Origin: CAVQFB01 sp963711675
GTDB taxonomy: Bacteria > Acidobacteriota > Terriglobia > Terriglobales > Acidobacteriaceae
Assembly: GCA_963711675.1 (NCBI GenBank)
Contig: CAVQFB010000003.1
Location: 186,001 to 250,000 of the forward strand
Direction: 5' to 3'
Length of the DNA stretch: 64,000 bases
Shown: positions 8,592-16,743 of the stretch, piece after piece
Layout: every line of letters starts with the position of its first letter
How positions within the stretch are numbered: the first letter of the stretch is position 1
The notes under the pieces: model-generated
The model's input: the letters and a program-made list of their open reading frames with translations, nothing else
What the model was told of the DNA's origin: nothing
The model's database searches: none
Position numbers and translations under genes: made by a program

Positions 8592-9362
8592 TTAGCCCCT
8601 TTCCTTGCCGGCAGGCTTTGCAGTCGCTGCCGATTTCTCATGCGCTTCGGCCAGCGCAACTTCGGCCCGGCGTTGAGTGATCCAGTACAAACCGGAGAGC
8701 AGGCCACCGCCTACCATGACCACTGTGGGCACGTCGCCCAGCGCATTTGCTGTCAGCGTGGGGAGCGGCTGGGTGGGAGCTGCGGCGAACCCCAGTTTCT
8801 CGAAAGGCACGTCTGAGATGAAGAATACCGACGTGCCACCAGCCTCTTCGCTTCCGTAGATGTGCCTCACATACCCGCCAGCCAGAATGCGCCGCTCGGC
8901 CTCATCGAGAATTTCGTCGCGCCATCCAGAGATCGAGGCTTGTGTCGGGCAAGCTTCGACGCAAGCGGGCTGCTTACCCACCGTCTGGCGTTCCGCGCAC
9001 ATATCGCACTTCTTCACGTAGGGAACGAGCTTTGACCACTCATAACGCGGCACGCTGAATGGGCATGCCACCAGGCAATAGCGGCAGCCTATGCACTTCG
9101 ATCCGTCATAAGTGACGGGGCCGGCAGAGGTCTTTTTCAGCGCCCCCACAAGACAAGCTGAGGCGCAGGCGGGATCCTGGCAGTGCATACACATGCGGCG
9201 CACGTAACGGTCGCCGTGATCTTCCACGATGGTGAACGCCGTCGGTGAGAGCTTCGACTCCGTTTCCTTGGGGAAGCCGTGGAGTTCTTTGCACGCCTGC
9301 TCGCAGCTTCGGCAACCGATGCATTTTGTAATGTCCACCAGGATGGCTTTGGTTCTTTCCAT
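8592..9362 (-). CDS. HybA-like 4x[4Fe-4S] ferredoxin with C-terminal membrane helix
   Basis: A 256-residue electron-transfer protein with 16 cluster-ligand cysteines in four motifs: CIGCRSCEQACKE, CMHCQDPACASACLVG, CIGCRYCLVACPF and KCDMCAERQ...CVEACP. A hydrophobic helix near the end (PTVVMVGGGLLSGLYWI) anchors it, as in HybA. Unlike E. coli HybA it starts directly with MERTKAILVDITKCIGC and has no Tat signal, so the clusters should face the cytoplasm. Partner of the NrfD-like subunit immediately downstream. Confidence 0.9.
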   Translation of the reverse strand: MERTKAILVDITKCIGCRSCEQACKELHGFPKETESKLSPTAFTIVEDHGDRYVRRMCMHCQDPACASACLVGALKKTSAGPVTYDGSKCIGCRYCLVACPFSVPRYEWSKLVPYVKKCDMCAERQTVGKQPACVEACPTQASISGWRDEILDEAERRILAGGYVRHIYGSEEAGGTSVFFISDVPFEKLGFAAAPTQPLPTLTANALGDVPTVVMVGGGLLSGLYWITQRRAEVALAEAHEKSAATAKPAGKERG

Positions 9363-9394
9363 GACTCTTCTCCTTCTCCTCTGCCTCGCCGTAG

Positions 9395-10051
9395 CTAGGA
9401 CAGGAAGAATTCCTTCGCCAGTTTTTGCCGCAGTTCAGGCTCGACACGCGACAACAGTCCGCCCAACGGGATGCCGCCGTCGGCCGCCATAGTCGGTGCC
9501 AGTGGTCCAACCATGTTGTTCAGGCGCGTAATGCTGTTCTGCAGCCAGGGGGCGACCATAGATCCCTGGACCAGGTTGCGCTGATTGGTTGCCAGTTCGG
9601 GCGACTTCACCATGGCGATCCAGCCCTGCGAATACGGGTCGCGAGTGACCACGCTGGGATCGCTGAGCGCATCACTGTTGAGAGTCGTGACCACGCCTTC
9701 GACAGGAGAAAGAAAGTCGACGACCACGTCGCCGCTCTTGACGGTCATGAGTTTTTGGCCTTGGCGGACCCAACGGTTCTCTCCGATCGCGTCAATGTGG
9801 TCGATGCGACCCAGTAGGTTCGTGGCAAAACTATCGATACCGACTCGCGCGGTCTCGGGACCCTCTTTCAGAGCCCAGGTGTGTCCTGGATGGAAGGAGT
9901 AACCCTCAGGAAGCTGGAAACCATAGGAGCGTTCCATCCGTGGCGGATGAGGACCTGGCGCTTGGGGCTTCGTCGGCATTTCATTCTGGGATCGGAAGTA
10001 GCTGACGGACATCACCAGGAGGAACATCAGGAGCACGATCAGGATCGACAT
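9395..10051 (-). CDS. Membrane-anchored GcvH-like (lipoyl-carrier fold) protein
   Basis: A 218-residue protein: one N-terminal transmembrane helix (residues 2-19), a Pro-rich linker, then a glycine cleavage H-protein-like domain (about 45-170). Recognisable parts are GYSFHPGHTWA, VGIDSFATNLLGRIDHID and LMTVKSGDVVVDFLSPVEG, which keeps the lysine that is lipoylated in true H proteins. Arg follows the helix, suggesting the domain is cytoplasmic. It is the first gene of the GcvH-like/HybA/NrfD operon. Glycine cleavage is unlikely because no gcvT/P is near; an electron- or acyl-carrier role for the redox complex is my inference. Confidence 0.75.
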   Translation of the reverse strand: MSILIVLLMFLLVMSVSYFRSQNEMPTKPQAPGPHPPRMERSYGFQLPEGYSFHPGHTWALKEGPETARVGIDSFATNLLGRIDHIDAIGENRWVRQGQKLMTVKSGDVVVDFLSPVEGVVTTLNSDALSDPSVVTRDPYSQGWIAMVKSPELATNQRNLVQGSMVAPWLQNSITRLNNMVGPLAPTMAADGGIPLGGLLSRVEPELRQKLAKEFFLS

Positions 10052-10228
10052 AAGGCAACCTCTTATGCGGCCCAGTTTCCAACGCCATTTGCGCTCTACT
10101 TAGAGCGGTGGACCGCCGCTTTCACCATGTGTTAATGCACGCGAAGGGCAAACATCGCTCACAACGACGGGGCTGTGTTTTCAGTGGGTTGCAGATAGCG
10201 TGCAAGGAGTTGAAGGTGGAATGTCTAG

Positions 10229-10260
10229 CTGCGTTTTGCTCTTGCTACTGCGTTTTGCAG
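10229..10260 (-). promoter_or_regulatory. Paired direct repeats upstream of the redox operon, candidate activator sites
   Basis: CTGCGTTTTGC occurs at 10229-10239 and again at 10248-10258. The second copy extends into a palindrome (CTGC-GTTTT-GCAG). They lie about 180-210 bases upstream of the GcvH-like start codon, the distance typical of enhancer sites for NtrC-family activators, and the adjacent gene encodes such an activator. I could not find a convincing -24/-12 promoter between them and the gene. Confidence 0.4.
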
Positions 10261-10288
10261 GGGTGCGTCGAAACGATGCAGGTTATAT

Positions 10289-11689
10289 TCAGACTTCGAC
10301 TGGCTCCTTGCTTGGCTGCTCTTTCTTCAGTCGCCTCAGCAAGGATGTCGGGTGGATGCCGAGCACTCTTGCTGCGTGTGTCTTGTTGTTTCCGGTGGCG
10401 GCAAGAACTTCCTGAATGTAAGTGTCCTCGAGCTCTCGAAGAGTGACTAGTTCGCGACGCGAGGGGAAAATCTCGCAAAGTGTGCTCACTTCCCGCTTTT
10501 CTGCCTTGCCGGGATCGTCGCGAATCTCTTCCGGCAAATACTCTGCGTCGACATCTCCCTCCGGCGCCAGGATCATGGTGCGCTCGATCACGTTCTTTAA
10601 TTCGCGGATATTTCCCGGCCACGAATAGTTCTGGAGCAATTCGGCTGCGGCGGGAGTAAAACCCAGGAATTTCTTGTTCAGTTCAAGGTTGAACTGCTGC
10701 AACAAGTCAAGGGCGAGAGGCAGAATGTCCTCCTTGCGTTCTCGCAGAGGGGGAATATCAAGCGGCACAACATTAAGTCGATAGAACAGATCCTCGCGGA
10801 ATCTACCTTCAGCAACCTCCTGTCTAAGGTTGGCGTTGGTTGCGGCGACCAGCCGCACATCAACTTTGATCAACCGCGTCCCACCTAGACGCATGAAAGT
10901 GTTTTCCTCCAAAACGCGCAACAGCTTGGCCTGCACGCTGGCCGACATGTTCCCGATTTCGTCCAGGAAAACCGTGCCGCCGTTGGCCCGCTCCAGCAAA
11001 CCCTCCTTGCGTCGCCGGGCATCGGTAAATGCTCCAGGTTCAAATCCAAAGAGTTCGCTTTCGAGAAGATTGTCGGGAAGCGAAGCGCAGTTGAGCTCGA
11101 GGAGCGGCATAGAGGCTCGTGGGCTGGCATAGTGAATCGCTTTGGCCAGAACTCCCTTGCCGGTTCCGCTCTCGCCCTGGATGAGGATCGTCGTGTGATC
11201 GGTTTCAGCGGCCTTGCGAGCAATTTCGAGCATTCTGCGGGTGGCTGGATTCAGCGTGACGACGCGCCCGAAGTCATATCGGCCTTTGGCGCTTTCCACG
11301 GTTTCGCGAACGCGCACGCGCAACGCGAGCATTTCAGAAGCCCGGTGGAGAGTCGCGATCATGTCGGCGAGGTGAAACGGCTTGATAAGGTAGTCAAAAG
11401 CGCCCAGCTTCATGGCTTCCACGGCGCGGTCTACTATGTGGTAGGCGCTCATCATCAGGACGATCGCACCGGGATTTGCCTGCTTCATGCGGCGCAGAAC
11501 CTCCACACCGTCAATTCCGGGCAACACGATATCGAGCACTGTGAGGTCAGGCTTTTCTTCGACGAAAATCCTCAACCCATCCTCGCCAGAACCGGCCGTG
11601 TAGACCTCGAAAGCTTCTTCGCGTAGCGCCCGCGACATTGTGCGCAGCGTCAGTTCTTCATCGTCAACTACCAGGACCGAATACGACAT
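10289..11689 (-). CDS. Sigma-54-dependent response regulator (NtrC family)
   Basis: A 466-residue activator: receiver domain (1-120; acidic pair DD at 9-10, phospho-acceptor Asp53 in LTVLDIVLPG), AAA+ domain with Walker A GESGTGKG, and a C-terminal Fis-type helix-turn-helix (NKTHAARVLGIHPTSLLRR). The sigma-54 contact loop reads GAFTDA instead of the commonest GAFTGA, a variant seen in other family members. It is downstream of its histidine kinase and probably controls the neighbouring GcvH-like/HybA/NrfD operon. That target is inferred from position. Confidence 0.92.
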   Translation of the reverse strand: MSYSVLVVDDEELTLRTMSRALREEAFEVYTAGSGEDGLRIFVEEKPDLTVLDIVLPGIDGVEVLRRMKQANPGAIVLMMSAYHIVDRAVEAMKLGAFDYLIKPFHLADMIATLHRASEMLALRVRVRETVESAKGRYDFGRVVTLNPATRRMLEIARKAAETDHTTILIQGESGTGKGVLAKAIHYASPRASMPLLELNCASLPDNLLESELFGFEPGAFTDARRRKEGLLERANGGTVFLDEIGNMSASVQAKLLRVLEENTFMRLGGTRLIKVDVRLVAATNANLRQEVAEGRFREDLFYRLNVVPLDIPPLRERKEDILPLALDLLQQFNLELNKKFLGFTPAAAELLQNYSWPGNIRELKNVIERTMILAPEGDVDAEYLPEEIRDDPGKAEKREVSTLCEIFPSRRELVTLRELEDTYIQEVLAATGNNKTHAARVLGIHPTSLLRRLKKEQPSKEPVEV

Positions 11690-11739
11690 AAGGCCTCGAG
11701 TTCCCGGTCAAAGACCGCGTGCTTCCAACACCCAATTGC

Positions 11740-12712
11740 TCAAACCACAACCTCAGACGCCTGATTCTCCCGCTCTTCAATCTCCTGGCGAACTGGGAGA
11801 GTCAGGGTGACAGTGGTGCCGTGATCCAGAACGCTGTCCACGCGAATGTCGCCATCGTGACTCTTCACATAAGCTTGGCTGATGCTCAGGCCAAGCCCGG
11901 TACCCTTTCCGCGCTTGGTGGTAAAAAAGGGCTCGAACACGTGCGGCAGAATGTCCGATGGGATGCCGCAGCCGGTGTCGATGACCCTGACCTCGATGCT
12001 ATCTACAAAAGTCAATTTGCTGGCGGATATGGTGATCCGTCCGCCTTCCGGTGTCGCCTGCGCAGCATTCAGCAGCAGGTTCATGAGGACCTGCGAGAGC
12101 TGGTTCGCGTCCGCCCGGATATGCGGCAGATCGGCAGGAACCGCATTCTCAAGATGCTTTCCCCGCAACATGGGCTGGTGTTCGAGGAAGGTGAGAGTGT
12201 CGGCGACCAATCGCTGCAGGCTGATCTTGCTGAGCGTTGGCGGACTGGGACGAGCATAGTTCACCAGTCCTCTCAACGTGGCCGATATTCGCTTCGCCCC
12301 GGCGATGCACTGCTCAACCTCACTGCGAGACTCAGGATCGAGCGGGTTCTTAAGTTCCAATTCGAGATGCGAAAGTATTCCAAGCAGCGGATTGTTGATC
12401 TCGTGCGCGGCGCCAAGGGCGAGCTGGGCAAGGGCGGCGCACTTTTCGTACTCCGCCAATTGTGACTGGAGCTGAATCTTTTCCTTGTTCAATTCCCGTT
12501 CTTCGTAGAGCCGGCGGAACAATTCGTCCTGCGCCAGGTCACGCTCCCGTTCCCTTTGCTGTAACAGCTCTTTTGTACTGCTTTAGTTCGCGGGCAAACC
12601 TCGCGCCATCCCGAAGTCGCCAGACTACGAGAACCATGGCGGCCAAGGTGAGGGCCAGTATGACAAGCGAGAACAGGAGAAGTCCAGGAGTGTTCTGTGA
12701 TTCGCTTAACAT
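11740..12712 (-). CDS. Sensor histidine kinase (NtrB-like), frameshifted
   Basis: From a likely ATG at 12712 the protein has one transmembrane helix (LLLFSLVILALTLAAMVLVV), a coiled-coil linker, a dimerisation/phospho-acceptor block with His in LGAAHEINNPL, and a complete ATPase domain (N box NLLLNAAQA, G1 DTGCGIP, FEPFFTTK, G2 GTGLGLS). There is no obvious sensor domain. The frame breaks at a T4 run, 12571-12574: ELKQYK continues as ELLQQRERERDLAQDELF in the next frame, so one surplus base is likely. It is paired with the NtrC-type regulator 50 bases downstream. Confidence 0.85.
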
Positions 12713-12964
12713 CTTTGACAGCAATAACATGCATGCCGGGAAGCGACTACATTCCCATCCGCTTAGCGGAGCTGAAAAAAAACCAATCATCCACTACCAC
12801 GATGTAACGGAGGCTTCCGGAAAGCTGTGATCAAGGTCACGCGAGCCAGTGTGCCAGGTACGCCTTAGGACGGGTACGCTCAACTCCTTGGTTGCCTTGG
12901 GAATCCTCGCGGGGTGCGATACGGAGACAACCGGAGTTTCTGGAAGAGAGTTGGAGAGGATTGG

Positions 12965-13690
12965 CTAGGACTTCTCGTCGCGGGCGCGAAGCCACTCGAT
13001 GAACATTTGCTCGACTGGCTTGTCGTAGGACATCAGGACGTGACGCACGGTGTGTCCACTCACGAAGTGGCAGACTTCTTCTGCAAGATTCTTGGCGTGA
13101 TCGCCGGCACGCTCCAGTGACTGGGTCATAAAGATCACCTGCAAGCTTGCCTGGCGTTCCGCTCTCTCAGGGTTTTCGATGTGACGCATAAAGATCAAGT
13201 TGCGCAGCCTATCCATCTCCGCGTCAGCGCGCAGCACATCCACTGCTTTCCTTACGTCGCGGGCGGAAAACGATTCGCCCACATCGGTGAGCATCTTCTC
13301 TAGAAGCGTAGCCATCTGTGTAAGCTCACGGACGTCCTGCGGATCAAGGCGCCCACCCGCCGCCTGGGCACTATTGACAAAACTCAGGAGCAGATCGCCA
13401 ATCCTCTCCAGGCCAATCATGAATTTCATGCACGCCAGCAGCTCGCGTGCGTTAGTGCCCGTCACCTGGGTGATGGCCGTGGTCACGCCATCGTCGATCT
13501 CCATGTCCAACGTGTCCAGCTCCTTTTCACGCTGGCGAATGGAATTGAGCAGGGCGGATGAGCCGGTCGCAATACCCTCAGCAGCGGCAGCGGCGGCCTC
13601 TTTCGCGAGGTGACAAGCCTGGACCGTGCGCTGAACCAGATACTGATGAGACGTTTCTGGTGCAGGACTTTTCATGCTAGCGGAACTCAT
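12965..13690 (-). CDS. phoU: PhoU phosphate-signalling regulator
   Basis: About 241 residues from the ATG at 13690, which has GGAGG upstream; a longer in-frame start would only add an Arg-rich tail. It contains two PhoU three-helix repeats, visible as LERIGDLLLSF in the first half and LERAGDHAKNLAEEV in the second, the E-x-x-D metal-binding signatures. PhoU dampens PhoR signalling and Pst phosphate uptake. It lies downstream of phoR and phoB on the same strand, about 180 bases away. No pst genes are in the window. Confidence 0.88.
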   Translation of the reverse strand: MSSASMKSPAPETSHQYLVQRTVQACHLAKEAAAAAAEGIATGSSALLNSIRQREKELDTLDMEIDDGVTTAITQVTGTNARELLACMKFMIGLERIGDLLLSFVNSAQAAGGRLDPQDVRELTQMATLLEKMLTDVGESFSARDVRKAVDVLRADAEMDRLRNLIFMRHIENPERAERQASLQVIFMTQSLERAGDHAKNLAEEVCHFVSGHTVRHVLMSYDKPVEQMFIEWLRARDEKS

Positions 13691-13869
13691 ACGCACTTTC
13701 CTCCCTGCTGGGGCCGGGGCGAGGGATCGCCTTCTGGACGCTTGCCGCTTGCACGTGCTTGAACCAAGGACCAATAAAATACATTAGGTTGCTTTCTCAA
13801 ACGATTGGTTAAAGACAGGTGAATTTTTGGTGCAAGTGAAATATCCTAACCGTCTCCGCCATCGGGGCG

Positions 13870-15588
13870 TTAACAAGAGTTGCCTGCGAGTGGAAGCCGG
13901 AAGAGAAAAGTAGAGCCGTGATTCAGTTCGCTCTCCGCCAGAATGGTTCCGCCGTGAGCGAGCACAATGTGCTTGGCGATAGCCAGCCCTAGCCCGGTAC
14001 CGCCAGATTCGCGCGAACGCGCTTTGTCGACACGGTAGAAGCGTTCGAAGAGCCGCGGTACGTGCTCCGACGAAATTCCAGGGCCGAAGTCGCGAACGTA
14101 AAACTCCACCACACCATCCTTCTCCCTTGCTCCCAGCACCACTCGACCTCCAGAACATCCGTATTTGAAGGCATTGTCGATCAGGTTCGAGAAGACCTGG
14201 TGGATGGCCTCGCGGTCGGCGTTTACCGGCGGGAGCACGGCGTCTTCCACTAACAATTCAATTCCCTGGGAGCGGGCAATCTCGCGGAAACTCTCTTCTG
14301 CATCCTGAAGCAATTCACTGGGTGACACGGCCTGAGCATCGAAACGCTGTTCTCCAGATTCCACTCGCGCGAGGGTAAGCAGATCTTCCGTCAGGCGGGA
14401 CATGCGCGTGGCATTCTTCCGGATAATCTCCAGAAATTCCCTTACGTGATCGGTTTCCTGAACGCTCTCAAGCAGAGTTTCGGCGTAACCCTGAATCGAC
14501 GTCAGTGGAGTACGCAACTCGTGCGAGACGTTGGCGATAAAATCGCGGCGCGTCTTCTCCACTCTCTCAGTCCCAGTCAGGTCGTGTAACACCGCAACCG
14601 CTCCTCCTCCGGGCATAGGGGCTGCGGTCACGTCAAAGGACCGACCCTGCACGATCGATGCCGCGCGCGCTGAGGCAACCTTTCGACCCTCGCCCGCAAT
14701 TCGCACGGCGTTGAGGAAGTCTGGATCACGCACCGTTTCGACGATGGGCATATTCAGCCGAGTGCGCGGCACCAGTCGATCCATCCCGCGATTGGCCCAT
14801 TGCACGCGACCGTCTTGTCCCACAGCGATGACTGCGTCCTGCATGCTGTTCAGCAGGGTCTCCAGTTGACGCTGGCTGGTTTGAACGTTGGCAAAACTGG
14901 CTTCCAGGTTGCCCGCGGTCTTGTCGAGCGCTGCTGCAACCTTCCCGATTTCGTCGGCCGACGTTTCCGCGATTCGCGCAGTCAGGTCTCCAGTGGCGAT
15001 GCGGTCGGCGAAGGTCACGATGTTCTGCAGCCGCCGGGCGGTATATTGAGCCGCGATGGCTGCCACCAGCAAGGCGGCGAAGAACACGATGGCGGAGTTC
15101 CTCAGCAAGCTTCTCCGCGCATGCCTGGTTGCCGATTCCACATCGGACAACGGATAGGCAAGGCGTACGGCGCCTCCAGATACAGGTGCGGCTACATAGA
15201 GGAAGCGTATCCCGACCGTGCGGCCGTCACGCTCGGCTGACCCAACCTCGCCCCGCAAAGCGGCAGCGAACTCGGGCCTGGCTGCGTGGTTCTCCATGGC
15301 TGACGGGTCGGCTTCGGAGTCGGCCAATACCTTGCCGGAAGCGTCTATAACGGTGGCCCGGGCGCCGGCAGCCTGGCCTGCCTGGGCCGCGATATCCTGC
15401 ATGGAACGTGTCCGGTCGCTTTCGACGCGATGCGCGAACATGGCAGTCTTTTGGGCCAGGTTGCGATGGATTTCTTCGCGTAGAGATACTTCCAAAGAGC
15501 GGCGAACGGAAAAATCAAGAGCGAATGTGGCTGCTGCAATAACCAATCCAAACAGAAGCAGCAGTTTGAAGAAGATCCGCCGCCTCAC
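13870..15588 (-). CDS. phoR: PhoR-type sensor histidine kinase
   Basis: A 572-residue membrane kinase: transmembrane helix at 8-26, an extracytoplasmic sensor region of about 130 residues, a second helix near 160-182, a HAMP linker, a PAS domain (LETLLNSMQDAVIAVGQDGR), a HisKA box with His in FIANVSHELRTPL, and an ATPase domain (DNAFKYG, DFGPGIS, GGTGLGLAIAKHI). This architecture matches PhoR. Its start overlaps the phoB stop by four bases (ATGA), indicating one transcript and coupled translation. Confidence 0.9.
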   Translation of the reverse strand: MRRRIFFKLLLLFGLVIAAATFALDFSVRRSLEVSLREEIHRNLAQKTAMFAHRVESDRTRSMQDIAAQAGQAAGARATVIDASGKVLADSEADPSAMENHAARPEFAAALRGEVGSAERDGRTVGIRFLYVAAPVSGGAVRLAYPLSDVESATRHARRSLLRNSAIVFFAALLVAAIAAQYTARRLQNIVTFADRIATGDLTARIAETSADEIGKVAAALDKTAGNLEASFANVQTSQRQLETLLNSMQDAVIAVGQDGRVQWANRGMDRLVPRTRLNMPIVETVRDPDFLNAVRIAGEGRKVASARAASIVQGRSFDVTAAPMPGGGAVAVLHDLTGTERVEKTRRDFIANVSHELRTPLTSIQGYAETLLESVQETDHVREFLEIIRKNATRMSRLTEDLLTLARVESGEQRFDAQAVSPSELLQDAEESFREIARSQGIELLVEDAVLPPVNADREAIHQVFSNLIDNAFKYGCSGGRVVLGAREKDGVVEFYVRDFGPGISSEHVPRLFERFYRVDKARSRESGGTGLGLAIAKHIVLAHGGTILAESELNHGSTFLFRLPLAGNSC

Positions 15589-16277
15589 TTGGGGACCTCA
15601 AAGCGGTAGCCAGCGCCGCGCACGGTCTTCAGATACCGTGGATTCTCCGGATCGGGCTCAATCTTTTCCCGGATGCGCCGCACATAGACGTCCACAGAAC
15701 GTGGTGTTACGTAGGAGGTATCGCGCCAGACGGAATCAAGAAGCTGGTCCCGAGTGAAAACGCGGCCAATGTGGCGAGCGAAGTAGTCCAGCAGGCGGAA
15801 TTCAGTAGCCGTCGTGGTTACAAGCTTGCCTCGCACGCTGAGCGTCATCGCAGTCGGATCGATCTCAATTTCCCCCGCTCGCACCGGTCCGGGGGACAAT
15901 GGACGATCAAAGCGTCTCAATACGGCTTTCACCCGCGCGACCAGTTCGCGCGGACTGAACGGCTTGGGAATATAGTCGTCAGCTCCGAGTTCCAGGCCAA
16001 GAATGCGGTCAGCTTCAGAACTCTTCGCGGTGAGGAAGATGACCGGGGTCATCGCCAGTGTTGCAGTCTGTCGGATCTGTCGGCAGAGCTCCAGGCCATC
16101 CTTACCGGGCACCATGATGTCCAGAATGAATAATGTGGGTCTTTGGCGCTCCGCCTCGCTAACGACCGTATTGCCGGTCGGATAAATACGAATGACGAAG
16201 CCGGCGGCCTCCAGATGGTGGCGCACCAGCCGCGAAATGTCCGGATCATCTTCAACCACAAATATGCTTGGTTTCAC
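15585..16277 (-). CDS. phoB: PhoB-type response regulator
   Basis: A 230-residue OmpR/PhoB-family regulator. The receiver domain has the acidic pair EDDPD, phospho-acceptor Asp in LFILDIMVPGKDG and the conserved Lys in IPKPFSPRELVARV. The C-terminal winged helix has TATEFRLLDYFARH and the wing sequence SVDVYVRRIREKIE. It is first in the phoB-phoR pair, with phoU following. I found no clear Pho box in its upstream region. Confidence 0.9.
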   Translation of the reverse strand: MKPSIFVVEDDPDISRLVRHHLEAAGFVIRIYPTGNTVVSEAERQRPTLFILDIMVPGKDGLELCRQIRQTATLAMTPVIFLTAKSSEADRILGLELGADDYIPKPFSPRELVARVKAVLRRFDRPLSPGPVRAGEIEIDPTAMTLSVRGKLVTTTATEFRLLDYFARHIGRVFTRDQLLDSVWRDTSYVTPRSVDVYVRRIREKIEPDPENPRYLKTVRGAGYRFEVPK

Positions 16278-16743
16278 GTCGCTATTGTAGCCGCATCAGG
16301 GGTTGCATACACAGGGAGAGCCCAACCTGCTGAGATTGACTGGATTGGCGCGAACTTTGGAAGGTCCGGAAAATTTGAGAGGAAGGGGACTCGATACGAC
16401 GGCCATCAACTACGACTTGAGGCGGGAACCTCGCTACAGGAGCTGCCTGACATCGCGGACCAGCCGCAATGATCAATACAGGGTTGGCAGCCTTCCTGTT
16501 CGGCCATGGTGACCGCAGCCCGGGAGACACACTGTGTGCGCGCTAGGCGTACAGCAGCACAACAACAGCGTGAAAGGCGGCACCGGACCAGATCGCCTTC
16601 GACGACATGAGGTTCCCGCCCAACCATGACAGGCAGTTCCTTCTGCCTGCACCGTACAGAACCCTACGCTCCTGCCAAACGAATTCGCTGTGACGGAAAT
16701 CACGCAGTTGCGTGAGAAGAGTTGGAGTGAGCAACACAGCGGC
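16278..16743. other. Intergenic region, nothing recognised
   Basis: This gap of about 465 bases lies between the phoB start and the hyuA stop. It must hold the phoB promoter at its left edge. Short open frames occur on both strands, but none has a convincing ribosome binding site or recognisable product. No hyuB remnant is visible. Confidence 0.5.

Noticed and set aside
10060..10090. A GG-N10-GC pair (TTGGAAACTGGGCCGCA) that could be a sigma-54 promoter for the GcvH-like gene.
   Set aside because: The implied transcription start would leave no room for the ribosome binding site before the ATG at 10051, and the match outside GG/GC is poor.
2093..10095. The 14-mer CGCAAATGGCGTTG occurs on the minus strand at about 2100 and at about 10085, each just after a hairpin, suggesting a shared riboswitch.
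   Set aside because: A shared 14-mer is expected by chance in a window of this size, and flanking sequences do not align.
16543..16737. A 64-codon open frame on the minus strand just after hyuA.
   Set aside because: GTG start without a ribosome binding site and no recognisable protein features.
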